A DNA stretch of 64,000 bases from NCBI RefSeq assembly GCF_937616625.2, contig NC_065570.1:51141665-51205664 (forward strand). Reading direction: 5' to 3'. This stretch comes from Mercurialis annua. Taxonomy: Eukaryota; Streptophyta; Magnoliopsida; Malpighiales; Euphorbiaceae. Positions within the stretch are counted from its first letter, which is position 1, and every line of letters begins with the position of its first letter. Under the pieces are notes generated by a model. The model was not told the origin of the DNA. It worked only from the letters and a program-made list of their open reading frames with translations, and did not search any database. The position numbers and the translations under genes are program-made. Below are positions 12,355 to 23,159 of this stretch, in pieces.

Positions 12355-12566
12355 TGGCGAAACCTTTGAACAAACTCATATTAATCCGAACCAATTACCA
12401 CTCAAATAGGGGCTGTCTTAGTGTCAAAATTACGCTCCCTACGACGGCCGAGGGCTGCGATTGCAGCCCTCTAAGAGCTTCTCAGCTCTGCTCGCAAGAG
12501 CAGAGCTGAATTCTGCTCTTGGCAGAATTCTGCCTTCGGCAGAATTCTGCTTGTGAGCAGAATTTT

Positions 12567-12666
12567 TTGCTGCTCTTGGTGAGCAGCAATTGCTGCTCTT
12601 GGTGAGCAGCAATTGCTGCTCTTGGTGAGCAGCAATTGCTGCTCTTGGTGAGCAGCAATTGCTGCT
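12567..12666. repeat. Palindromic minisatellite, about 24-bp unit
   Basis: About four to five near-perfect copies of TGCTCTTGGTGAGCAGCAAT followed by TGC. Each unit contains the palindrome GAGCAGCAATTGCTGCTC. The flanks (12440-12560) continue with degenerate GAGCAG and CAGAATTCTG motifs. It lies within the solo LTR. Confidence 0.85.
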
Positions 12667-13610
12667 CACCGGAGCAGTTTCCGGCCGTCGGAGTGGGACT
12701 CCGACGTGCTCTCGAGGTCTAGCGAGATTCTTCCATTTACACGCTCCAAATCACAACAATCACAACCCTCAATCTCACCAAAATCAATAACACAACACAA
12801 TACTAAAACCTACCAAAAACTCTAACATTTTCTATCATCAAATCACCAAAAACAATCAATAATTCCATGAATAGATAGTCTTACCTTTATCTCCCTTCAA
12901 TTTTTGATGATTTGCCTCCAAACTTGATGAATTTGATTGAAAATTGATGGAGTATGGGGAAGGGTAGGGGTTCGGCTCTTAAGGAGAAAAATGAGGGTTT
13001 ATGATTTCTTCTTTGGTCTAATGGAGAAGATGCTAGATAAGGATGGCCTAAATATTAAGACATTTAGTGGCAAAAGTGCTATTTTAACTCAAGCACCAAA
13101 TGCTACTCTTTTTAACTCGATTCGTTATTTATCGTCCAAGCCGATATAAAACAACTTCGTAAATTTACAATGTTTTGACGATAACTCTTCAATAATAAAT
13201 AACGGACTTCGCCATATTATTTATTCACCCGAGTCCTTTATTTTTATAATTCCCTTTATATTTCCTTTTGATAATTAAAATTCCACTTAATTAAAATCCC
13301 TTCGTCCAATTTCTATATAATTTGATCTTAGCTCCTTAATTTATTTTATGAACTTTATCGTAAAATTTATTAACTCGGGATTTATCATTTTTTTTTTAAT
13401 TCATTGATTTCTTCTTAGTCCCGCTAAAAATCCAATTTATAAAATAATAATATCCACTTAAATTATTATTTTACAATAACTTTTAATAGACCCGCTTCCG
13501 TCTAACTTCTTATTTCTCGAACTTAATTCCGATGTCCTTTATTAAATTCTTGCACTTACGCCTCGTAGCATTTTAGTTGGTACTTTAAAAATACGGGGTA
13601 TTACACTCCC

Positions 13611-14510
13611 TCCTCTGGACCATCAATATTCTCCTCACGAAGTTTTTCCTTCCTCGAAGGATCGTCAATTTTTCCCTTGGACTCTTCACTTTGGCAGAAG
13701 ACTGAGCAAACACAAATGCTTGAAGTATACTTGTTTGAAAGGGAGGATGTAATGATGGATATGGTTCAACCATACCAGAAATATCTAAGACCAAGCAGAG
13801 TCCTACTCAAACAGGAATTGACGTAACGTACCAGACTCAGTGTATTGTATCAGACTTAGTATGGTGAACCAGACTCAGTGTACTGTATCAGACTCAGTGT
13901 AGTGTTGCAGACCTAGTGTACTGTATGGCAAATGCAGATCTCCATGTAGGATTAATGTGGATTGTAAAACATCCCCAGAACATTCACCACAAGAAATTGT
14001 GGAAAACAAAACAAATGATTATCCCAAGGGACAAGAACAAAACAAACACGAAGTAAAAAGGCTACGAGCCTAGACGATGTTCTCCTCTGGAAAGGTCGCT
14101 CCTTCCTTTGGACTTACAACATCAAACGCATTGGGTTCCTCTTCATCAAGAGAATCTAGAAAGTTTGTCATTTGTCGGTTCGATATCTCTAGTAGAAGCT
14201 AGTCGCAGACCTATGACATAGACGCATGACATAGTCAACAGTATGATTCTTTACAGATAAAGAAAAAGCAACACACATTCGTAAAAGCACGCAATTGTTC
14301 TCTGAAAGGGGGAGTCTACCACAAAGACCCCCCTAAAGAAAAGTACGAACAAAAGAAGTTCTACCTCACAAGGTAGCACCAAAACAAAGTAAAAGGAAGC
14401 TAGCTACATGCGGCCTACATCTTTTCCTCTAGAAGGGTCACTCCCTCCTTTGGACCACCTGAATCTTTCTCTTTAGAAAGTTCCTCGACTGAGTCAGGGA
14501 CAAGAAAATC
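13611..14510. repeat. Diverged internal repeats in the 3' half of the LARD
   Basis: Three related stretches centre on a 'tcctctggaagggtcgctccctcctttgga'-like core: one split by the solo LTR (8900-8920 plus 13611-13625), one near 14085-14110 and one near 14430-14460. Each is preceded by a GAAGCTAGCTA or CTACGAGCCTA block. A second local repeat, CAGACTCAGTGTA, recurs at about 13830-13925. No protein domain is visible between 13611 and 15174. Confidence 0.6.
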
Positions 14511-15162
14511 ATGCTTGAGGACCTCCGAAGTTTCAACCTACAAATAACGGTTGACATTGTCTTGGACGTAGTCAATAGTCCCGAAGGAGGCAAAAGCTCC
14601 TTGCCATCTTTGGCAGTAGCATCAGCAAGCTTTTCTTCTCTCCTTGGATTCCATGGTGTTCTTCATGCCATCTCTAGCAGCGTACGAAGGGAGAACTGGA
14701 GAAACATGCAACCCATCTTTCTTAAGCTGCAACCTTTGTCGCAGCTCGCTGACCCAGAGCTCGAAAATCAATCGACATAAACTTGTGGATATCATAATCG
14801 GGGTAGTCCTCACGAATGATCTTTATCACAGTGGAACAGAAGTAAGTCAAACAGCCGCTTACATACACATTGGGTAACACATGTTTAAACCTGACAATCA
14901 CAACATCGTCATTATCATCAAAAGAGAGAGAGTCAAGTCATCAAGAAAATTATCACCCATCTTTGCAATAAAGGAGAAAAAAGTAAACAAAATACAACAT
15001 GAAGAACAAAACAAAGAAATGAAGTGGGCCGAGCCGAGGAAAGCTCGATAAGAAGACACAGCACGAAGAAAGCAACGTTTCAAAATACAAGACAAAAGGT
15101 CACAGACACACTCCACATAAACAATGAAACAAACATAAATGCTTGATATAAATGTTCTTGTT

Positions 15163-15170
15163 AGGAGGGA
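15163..15170 (+). promoter_or_regulatory. Polypurine tract candidate
   Basis: AGGAGGGA lies 4 bp before the 3' LTR, the expected place for second-strand priming of a plus-oriented LTR element. Confidence 0.55.
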
Positions 15171-15174
15171 CTAA

Positions 15175-15639
15175 TGATGGATACACCACCAGAATTGTAC
15201 ACAAGACCCACACAAGTGGTGTTGGTCACTGACTCAGAGACAAGCCCGAAGTCACTGACTCAGAGACATGTCCGAAGTCACTGACTCAGTACGCAATGTT
15301 AGCAGAAGACCAGATAACGCCCTTATCCCGTGAAATCAGGGATAAGGACGAATTTTACCTAATCTTAACAAGAAGATGAACTCAAATCAGTAACAAGACT
15401 CATACTACAATGCAATGACTATCTATTATATATTAATGGACCTATGCCAGGTAAAGAACACTTTTATATTACTCATATTCACTCTAAACTCTTACAATTC
15501 AGTCTATCTGACTTAGGCATCGGAGGGTGTTCGAGCCAACACCGGCTCGAATCCTTCTAACCTATCTTTTCTGTGTAGATTGAAGATCACACTCAGACCG
15601 GCCACATCAAGACCGGATCCAGCATCACCGGAACCATCA
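15175..15639 (+). repeat. 3' LTR (465 bp)
   Basis: Same length and termini as the 5' LTR, followed by the target duplication CTAAT. Confidence 0.92.
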
Positions 15640-15644
15640 CTAAT

Positions 15645-15830
15645 TAAACACTTCGAAATTCGATTAAATCAACCGAACTAATTTAAAATATCAAAATTTT
15701 ATGCCGCAATTTTTTTTTATTATTTTTTTTGAAAAACGTGAGGAGCTGTTGCTCCTCAGGTGAGGAGCAGATCTGCTCCTCGCCGGAGGAGGAGATCTTC
15801 TCTTGCTTTTACGAGAAAAAACAATTTAAA
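15645..15830. mobile_element. Continuation of the foldback split by the LTR element
   Basis: CGATTAAATCAACCGAACTAATT here aligns with the matching part of the intact foldback near 23518-23540. A GC-richer, self-complementary core follows (GAGCAGATCTGCTC at about 15766). The similar core at 39540-39560 suggests a shared foldback design. Confidence 0.55.
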
Positions 15831-16089
15831 AAAATTTAAAAATAAATTGTCGGAAAAAAAAAGTTTCATCTGCAGGGACGGGGTAGTTTTAAAATAAATT
15901 TTATTTTTTTCAATCATATATTTTGACTAAGTCAACTGACGGAAATAACTTACAGAAGAGGGTAAAAGATAATATAGTAAAACGTCAGGAAAATATTTGT
16001 TTTTTTTTAAATTATGAAAAAACTAGTAATTATGATTTAATGTCAGAGAAAAATGATAATTATCCTTGGATAAAAAGACACAATAGTAA
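15831..16089. other. Unassigned AT-rich flank
   Basis: No ORF or repeat could be supported. The expected right terminal repeat of the older foldback is absent or too diverged to see. Confidence 0.5.
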
Positions 16090-16260
16090 CTTCAAGGCGT
16101 AAGTGAGTTGGTAAGGCACTCTCCTAACTTAAGTGAGATTGCGGATTAGTGAGTTGGTAAGGCGCTCTTCTAACTTAAGTGAGATTGCGGATTCGAACCG
16201 TACTCATGTATGCAGCCGTTTAAAATTTGAGGCCAGAATTTTGTCTTCCATAAAAGTCCT
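16090..16260 (+). mobile_element. tRNA-derived SINE with a duplicated head
   Basis: It contains box-A-like GTGAGTTGGTAAGGCGCTC and box-B-like GCGGATTCGAACC, followed by CGTACTCATGTATGCAGCCG. The tRNA-like head occurs twice in tandem (about 16100-16148 and 16149-16197). The element at 19365-19475 shares the body, so this is a family. Ends and target duplication were not resolved. Confidence 0.65.
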
Positions 16261-16443
16261 ACCCAATTCGAGTAGAGATTAATTTAAATATGAAAATTTT
16301 AAAAATACCGTTTTATGGTTGGAACCCATTCAATAAACCTCGTGGTTATTTAAAAAAAATATGAAATTGGACTCTATATATATACACAGAAAGGTTACCT
16401 TAAAGTCAGCTAGAGAATATGATAATTGAAATTTATAGAACTA

Positions 16444-16481
<38 letters not shown>
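16444..16481. repeat. (TAA)n microsatellite
   Basis: About twelve uninterrupted TAA units. Confidence 0.95.
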
Positions 16482-16486
<5 letters not shown>

Positions 16487-17493
16487 GAAATTAGTTGTTC
16501 TTTACTTTTTGGTTCATATAACAATAGAATCGTATAGCTATTCCATAAAAATAAAATTGTCTTTTACCTTTGGCCTAATCACTCTCCCACCTTTAATTCT
16601 TTTTGTCAATATACACTAATGTAGAAATTTTTTTATTTTACTTTAATTTGCCTTTTTATGTTTAAATTGTAATCCAAAATATTATATTGATTTCTTTTCA
16701 CTTAAAAAAAATAAAATAATCCTTCATTTTTAGCCTATATTTCATTTACCCTAATATTATTAATAATATAAAAAATAAAAGATTATTTCAAACTTTTTTA
16801 CAAATACTGAAAAGATGTCAATTTAACGGTTTGGAGTACAATTAAAACATAAAAGAGCAAACTATGGTAAAATTGGAGAAATTCCTACGTCAGAATATAT
16901 TTGCAAAAATAGATAAAGATGGGAGGGTTTTGAGTAATTAAGCCTCTACCTTTTGAAAGTAATACGTTTCTATAAAATCTTAAAATAATAATTATATATA
17001 GTTACAATTTCCTAACCAAAACAAAATATGATTACTTATACGGTATAATTATTCTATTTCAGACTTATTTTATGAATCAAATATAGTAAATTAGTAATAC
17101 AATTAGAAAGATTATTGAACCTGTTTATTATTCAGATAGCCGATAAGGACATCCATGGAATTAAAATGAAGTGAAATCTGTAATACAAAATTTTAACACC
17201 ATAGCAACAAAACATAACCCATTGATGCATCGATTTAAACAAGATTTTAACACCAAATAGATGTTACTCTTTGAACGTATGTATTTATAAGGACAAAATT
17301 TAAATTATATATTTGCTGTCTTTATGTCTTAAAATTAGAATATTAACACTTTGTTATCATCGCGCGACTTGATTCTATCAAACTAGCTTGAATAAATAAA
17401 ATGCTATCTACCAATAATACATAAATACACAAAACAAATATCCCAGGAAAAATAAGACTTTTAATTTCATAGACATCATAACTCATGCTCTAA

Positions 17494-18046
17494 GCTCTGT
17501 TTGGTTCCACTTTTATGGGTAGCTAATAAAAATTAGCTCTGACATTTTATAGTTGTATTGTAGTTGATACATGATATGCATCTGATGAGAACTGATTAGT
17601 TATTATTGTTGATTTGTTAAATGATCTAGAATAATATAATTATTTTTAATTTTATAAATAAATTAAACTTTATTTAATAGAAAATTAACTTTTAGTTATT
17701 TTTCTAAGAAATCTTCAAATTCTTTTATATAAATATGTGATACAATTCTGATTAGCTTAGAAAATGATTTTTTTTTTATAGCTATTATAATATAAAACAT
17801 TTAATTTTTATAATTTAAAAATATTTTTTAAACTAAAAATAATATATTATAGTATATAGTTTTGTCAAAATAATTAATAAAATTAAAAATTATTGATAAT
17901 CGGAAAAATTTCAAAATATTTTTTTTATATCAGCAACCGTTTGGAATTTTAAAAAAATAAACAGCTTTTGATTATATCACTTTATCAAATACGGAAGTAA
18001 AAAAAACTATTGTTCGATAATCAAATAATTAAACCAAACATCCACT
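17494..18046. mobile_element. MITE of the GTTTGGTT type (PIF/Harbinger-like)
   Basis: The left end GCTCTGTTTGGTT and right end AAACCAAACATCCACT are inverted. The element is flanked by TAA on both sides (17491-17493 and 18047-18049), as for PIF/Harbinger MITEs. It has no coding capacity. Confidence 0.6.
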
Positions 18047-18049
18047 TAA

Positions 18050-19104
18050 ATACTAATTACTTTTTATTTTTTACTAGTTTCCCCATTTATATAATGAGGA
18101 TGATTGAAAATATTTAAATCTTTGGCTGAATACATAATTTAATCCTTAAAATATATCAGTTTCTTCTATAACACCTTGTAACTATATTTTTTGAGCAAAT
18201 TATTGCGAGACACTTCATATATATCATAAGTCACAGTTTGTACCTATTTTTTAAAAATCAAAGAATTTGATATCTCACTTTTAATTTTGCAAACAATTAC
18301 AACCTTCTCTTAAATCTAGGTACCATTAACGAAATTATAAGTGAGATGTTAAATCATTTGAAAATGAGATATCAAATCGTTTTGATTTACAAACTGATCA
18401 AAATGAGGTACCAAGTCGCACATCCAAATTTTTATTTTCTTGCCGATTTAACTTCTAAATAATACAATTACTCAATTCTAATTTGTTTTTAAATGTTTTA
18501 AAACGCGTGAAGGATAAACAAAAATTGTATAATTTAACTCATAAACTATACAGTACCCCTAACTATTTTTTCAATTGCATGTCTAAATTATTATTTTTTT
18601 ATCAATTTGACCTCTCAATAATGCAATTACTTAACATTTAACCATATTGTCTCCAGCGTAAATGCTTAGAAGCACGTGAAAAAAATTTATGCACGCTAAC
18701 CTAAATTTAAAAAAAAAAAACTTTACTTCAAGCTTTGATTATATTTTTATAATTTGTTGACGATGGTAGAAACTAAAAAAATATAGTAAAAATAATTAAA
18801 CAATATCTAAAACTAATCAAGTAATTTCATGATGACCATTTATTGTACATGTAAACGTATTTTTTTCTATTGCAACAATGACAAACGGAATTGACTTTTT
18901 TTAACGACGGTTATTAAAGAAATAAATTTATTCAACTTTGATGATATTAAACGAATTTTCAACTAAAAATTATATAAAATATATTGCTTCTATTAAAATT
19001 AATGCATTGTTTGAGATAGTTTTGGAGTTAAATTTTGATATGTATGTCCACGTCAGCCCGTGTATCATTCAAGCATGCTTTAAAAGATTAATCTGACAAA
19101 ACTA
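18050..19104. other. AT-rich intergenic DNA, nothing identified
   Basis: No credible ORF, RNA gene or pairable inverted ends were seen. Stretches near 18200-18450 and 18540-18650 read like worn transposon arms, but no boundaries could be supported. Confidence 0.5.
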
Positions 19105-19290
19105 ATGGAGGTTGGTCCAAGTGGTAAGCGGTTTGATATCGTTTAAGCAAGGTCTCAGTTCGAGTCTTGTGAATACAGAAAATCCCCACTGACAAACTCA
19201 CCCATCATATCAAGTGCGCGACGCAGGTCAGATCCAGATTAGTTAAGGCGAAGCCTTAAAAATCAGATGGACAACAAAAAAAAAACAACA
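19105..19290 (+). mobile_element. Second, distinct tRNA-derived SINE
   Basis: Box-A-like TTGGTCCAAGTGGTAAGCGG and box-B-like CTCAGTTCGAGTCTTG lie about 30 bp apart. A non-tRNA body follows, containing TTAAGGCGAAGCCTTAA and ending in an A-rich tail at about 19275-19290. It is not a functional tRNA: no acceptor-stem pairing is visible. Confidence 0.65.
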
Positions 19291-19364
19291 AAAATTAATT
19301 TGAAAAAAGAAATTAAATGTGCAATAGAAAAAATAATACAATTAAAAGATCATATAGAAAAACC

Positions 19365-19475
19365 CCAGAGCGCAGGTGAATTGGTAAGGCGCTCTTTTAA
19401 CTTAAATGAGGTCGCGGGTTTGGACCGTACTCATGTACAAAGCCGTTTAAAATTTGGGGTTAGAACTTTTCTAAA
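19365..19475 (+). mobile_element. SINE copy related to 16090-16260
   Basis: It shares GGTGAATTGGTAAGGCGCTC, an ACTTAAATGAGG spacer, a decayed box B (GCGGGTTTGGACC) and CGTACTCATGTACAAAGCCG with the earlier copy. It has a single head only. Confidence 0.6.
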
Positions 19476-19611
19476 ACATTGTGTTGTTTAAATGTTAAAT
19501 TATATATAAGCCATTTAGCTTTGGTAAGTTAAATGTTAGCATTAGAAGAAAAAAAATGACTGAAAAATAATACTGATAATTTTGGGAAATTAATGTAGTA
19601 CGTCTTAATCA

Positions 19612-20524
19612 GATTAATAATTATTCATGGTCTTCAACTTTTGGGTAACTAAATTCCTTCATATTTAAAAACGATCACTAAATTCTCTGATATTTGTGGT
19701 AGCGCTTACTAAACCCTCTGAAATCGGCAATTTAAAAAAAAATAGTAACGTATCAGCGATTTATCAGATACAAACAAAAACCTGCTCCCTGTGTCAGATG
19801 TCAGCTGGCCCCTCACCATAAATATAAAATATCTAAAATACCCTAAAAGTTTATTAAAAAAAAAAAATCAACCCAATTAAACCCAACCAAACCACTCAAC
19901 CCCTAACTGCCAGCCACCATTTTCTGGCCATCCCAACTCACCCATTGCTACCTTTCGGCCTCTGCTCTTCAATAAAAAAACAGGCACACTGGGACTGTTC
20001 TTCATTGAAGAACAGTCTGAATTTGTTCTTTAACGAAAAGCAGATCTGAAGTTTGTTCTTCACTAAGAACAAACCTGATACGTTCTTCCTGCAAATAATA
20101 GATCGAAGAAAACGCTGGAAAAAAAATTCCAGCCGTGGAGGCGGCGACGGACGGATGGTGGTGGCCAGAAAACGGTGAAACGGTGAGTGGCGGTTAGGAG
20201 TTGAGTGGTTTATTGGGTTTAATTAGGTTGGGTTTGATAGGGTTGGATTTTTTAAATTTTTTTAATTAAACTTTAGATACTTGTGTATTTTGAATTTGTG
20301 GTGAGGTGTCAGCTGACATCTGATATGAGAGCAAGTTTTTGTTGGTCTCTGACACGAAAAAATCACTGCGGCGTTATTATTTTAAAAAAAATCGTCGATT
20401 TTTTATTTTAGGATGTTTGGTGAGCGCCGTCACTAAAATTAGAAAATTTAGTAATAATTTTTAAATATTATGGGGTTTAGTAATCACATACCAAAAAATC
20501 AAGAGCCATGGATAATCATTAACC
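19612..20524. mobile_element. Mutator-type foldback element, 913 bp
   Basis: Long imperfect inverted arms of several hundred bp form nearly the whole element. The left end GATTAATAATTATTCATGG matches the reverse complement of the right end (GGTTAATGATTATCCATGG). A perfect 9-bp duplication TCTTAATCA flanks it (19603-19611 and 20525-20533). There is no transposase. Confidence 0.88.
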
Positions 20525-20673
20525 TCTTAATCATTAACCAAGTAAATTCGCATATTGTTGTTTGTCAGGATCTTGTCCCAATCGAGACAGGTAAACGGCC
20601 AATTTTGGGAACTAACTGTTGAACGCAACAAGAACCAAGCATATGAAATTTGTATGTAGCTTTCAATTTTACA

Positions 20674-21448
20674 GGCTAATAATCATCGACGGTGCTCAAC
20701 TTTTACCCTAAGCTTCCTTAAACCCCCTATACTTTCAAAATCTTCCCTAAACCCCCCAATTTTTGTGGCGGCGCTCATTCACGGTCCTTATAGACAAAAA
20801 TACCTTTATAAAAAAAAAATTGGCGGCTGGCGGCGCCACGTCATCTAACATATCAGAAAAAATTTAAAAGCCCAAAATACCCTGAAATAAGCCAATCAAA
20901 CCAAAATCTAACCAAACTAATAAAACCACGCTCAATTTAATCTAACTATTTTCATTCAAACCAACCACGCTCAACCCGATCAACCGCCAGCCCGCCGACC
21001 GCCGCCGCCCTCCGCCCGCCGACCGCCGCCGCCCGCTGACCGCCGGTCATCTTCCCCACTGTTCTTGAGAACAGATTTTGGGGATGGTGACCCGGCGGGC
21101 GGCGGCGGCGGCGTTGAGCGGGATGGGTTTAATTAAGTGTGCTTGGTTTGAATGAGAATGGTTGGATTTAATTGAGTATGGTTTGATTAGTTTGGTTAGG
21201 TTTTGGTTTGATTGGCTTATTTCAGGGGTATTTTAGGCTTTTAAATTTTTTTGAATTTTTTCTGACATGTCAGATGACGTGGCGCCGCCAGCCGCCAATT
21301 TTTTCTTTTTTTTGTAAGGGTGTTTTCGTCCATAAAGACCGTGAATGGCACCGTCATAAAATTTGGGGGGTTTAGGGAAGTTTTTGAAAGTATAGGGGGT
21401 TTAGGGAAGTTTAGGGTAAAGGTTGAGGACCGTCGATGATTATTAGCT
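20674..21448. mobile_element. Mutator-type foldback element, 775 bp, GC-rich loop
   Basis: The inverted ends GGCTAATAATCATCGACGG and AGCTAATAATCATCGACGG carry arms of about 350 bp with CCTAAACCCCC-like motifs. A perfect 9-bp duplication AATTTTACA flanks it (20665-20673 and 21449-21457). The loop at about 20985-21110 is a GCC/GGC-rich block that itself folds. It lies 140 bp from the preceding foldback but is a different sequence family. Confidence 0.88.
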
Positions 21449-21499
21449 AATTTTACACATACATTAGAAGTTTTAAACATGACTTCATTGTTATTCCAG

Positions 21500-22360
21500 T
21501 TTTTTTTTTTTTTTGAAATAAAAACTTCTATTAATCAAAAGCTGATTGATCAGCCAGTACATAGAATTTGATAATCGGAGGGACATGCCCCAACCAATTA
21601 GATAAACTAAAAAAGTCATATGCTACCACATGAGATTTTCTATCGAAATTAAAACAACATATATGCATCTCAATTAAGTTAAAGTAGTCATGTGCTATCA
21701 AACTGATAATATTACAAAGCAAAAAGTTGTTGTTGAAGGCATCCATTACAACCTTTAAAATAAAGGGAATTAGATTAGCTTCGCTTGCCATGATAATACT
21801 AACTTTAATCGCACGACTGCTACAACTAGCAGCTATAACTTCATCATTAGAGCCCCTAATCACATCTTCAGTGACATATCTCTTCTCTTGAACATTAAAG
21901 ACATCATATATACTGACGCAAAACATACCGATATTTGGTGAAATCCGTCGTAAGATGGTGGCTATAATTGTTATAGAGATCCAAATCTCTTGCATCGCAA
22001 AAAACAATTTCATCTCCAACGATGAAAAAAACTATTCTTAATTTTGATTAGAATAGATCTAATAAAATTAAGATACTAAGATAGAAAATAATTTCTAGAT
22101 CTAGACCAAAATTGGCCAAGAAAGAAATTTTATTCAAAATTAAAGACAAAAACTATAGAAAAAGGCTAAAAAACTGAATTTGAGAGATTGGGGAGGTGAT
22201 TTTTGGCCAAGAATGGCCAAAAACCACCTCCCAAATGAACAAAAAGGTAAAACTTATTAGGGTTTGAGAGGTTTCTCAAAAGAGAGAGACGGCTAGGGTT
22301 TTTTAAAAATTATTTCTGATTTTAATTGTTAAGATAAAGTCTAATCAACCAATCGTGATT
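21500..22360 (-). mobile_element. Short LINE-derived element (leader plus RNase H, no RT)
   Basis: On the minus strand it ends with an L1-like tail (TTAATAGAAGTTTTTATTTC then poly(A), seen as poly(T) at 21500-21514). It is flanked by a 12-17-bp duplication beginning TTGTTATTCCAG (21488 and 22361). The 5' part (22020-22360) is leader-like (AAACCCTAGCCGTCTCTCTC), and the 3' part encodes an RNase-H-like remnant. Endonuclease and reverse transcriptase are absent, so it was mobilised in trans or arose by internal deletion. Confidence 0.75.
21531..22019 (-). pseudogene. RNase H-like domain remnant of a plant LINE
   Basis: This 162-codon frame resembles the C-terminal RNase H-like domain (RVT_3 type) found in plant LINE ORF2 and related proteins. 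Landmarks are VIRGSNDEVIAASCSSR, MASEANLIPFILKVVMDA, LIAHDYFNLIEMHICC and the closing LSNWLGHVPPIIKFYVLAD. The first catalytic Asp position reads SIYDVF and the usual ESDS region reads LLCNII, so the active site looks lost. It is the only coding segment of the surrounding element. Confidence 0.65.
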
Positions 22361-22377
22361 TTGTTATTCCAGTTTTT

Positions 22378-23159
22378 AGAAGGTATGGTTTCCATTAAAA
22401 AAAATGTGATGATCAACAGCATACAAAAGATAGTGTATCTCCATTCGGATTGAATCGTACTAAAATAAATTATAAATTTTATCTTATTTTAAATTAAATT
22501 GAATTGGATTTATAAAAAAATAAAGTATTTTAAACAACTAGTTTGATTCATTCCCTCAAAGTTGGCGATCTCACTCCATAAACCCTAAACCTTAAGCCAC
22601 TTAAAAATTTAGTTGTACATATTCTGATATATCTCCGACTGTGTCGGCATGGCACTACAAAATTTTATTTGATCGGAACATCAAGAAACGTAACCGATTC
22701 TACTTGACTAAGGCTCGTGCTAATTCAAGGAGGGAGTTAGTATTCGAACTCCATTTGAGCCGATCAATTAAAAAATGCCGTTAAATTAATTAAATAATAA
22801 CTAATGTTTCAAAAATCTATGTAAAACTTTAAAAATTTGTAAATTTATTATAATTTGATAATTTCACTGCAAATCTATCTATTTATTTTAGTAAATTTAA
22901 TTATATCAATCTTTCACCTTAATGCAATATCTATTTGTCTTTTTTATTCATTTTGAGCTTTAATTTTTTTTTACTTCAACTATTGAAAGATTTAAAATTG
23001 AAAATTGAGTTTTAGTGTTGTTTCTAAAAAAATAGATTATGCCAACTAAATATGTTAAAATAGAAATTCAGCTATAAATTAGCACAATTAAATTAATTAA
23101 AAAAATTGAATAAAAACAAAATTATTAATCTGCAATAGATTTGTGAAGTTTAATAGATT
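22378..23159. other. Intergenic DNA, nothing identified
   Basis: AT-rich, with no coding signal and no pairable terminal repeats. Confidence 0.5.

Larger units (their letters stand above)
8921..13605. mobile_element. Solo LTR of a long-LTR retrotransposon, nested in the LARD
   Basis: It starts TGTCACGACCC, ends GGGGTATTACA, and is flanked by the duplication CTCCC (8916-8920 and 13606-13610). Removing it restores a host sequence that matches the host element's own repeat at 14430-14455 (GGGTCACTCCCTCCTTTGGA), which confirms a precise insertion. It is 4685 bp, or about 3.6 kb without the nested hAT. No second LTR, primer site or coding domain is present, so it is read as a solo LTR. Long LTRs of this size occur in Tekay/Del-like and Ogre-like elements; the assignment is an inference. 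Confidence 0.75.
6312..15639. mobile_element. Non-autonomous LTR retrotransposon (LARD-like), carrying nested insertions
   Basis: Two 465-bp LTRs (6312-6776 and 15175-15639) start TGATGG, end CCATCA, and are flanked by the 5-bp duplication CTAAT (6307-6311 and 15640-15644). The LTRs differ at 9 positions (8 transitions, 1 transversion), about 1.9%. A primer-binding-like site follows the left LTR and a purine tract precedes the right LTR. Without the nested solo LTR the internal region is about 3.7 kb. It shows no gag, protease, reverse transcriptase or integrase, so it must depend on another element. Orientation is plus, judged from the primer site and purine tract. Its superfamily is uncertain. 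Confidence 0.92.

Noticed and set aside
19105..19180. Possible tRNA gene
   Set aside because: Box A and B are present, but there is no acceptor-stem pairing and the body plus A-rich tail fit a SINE.
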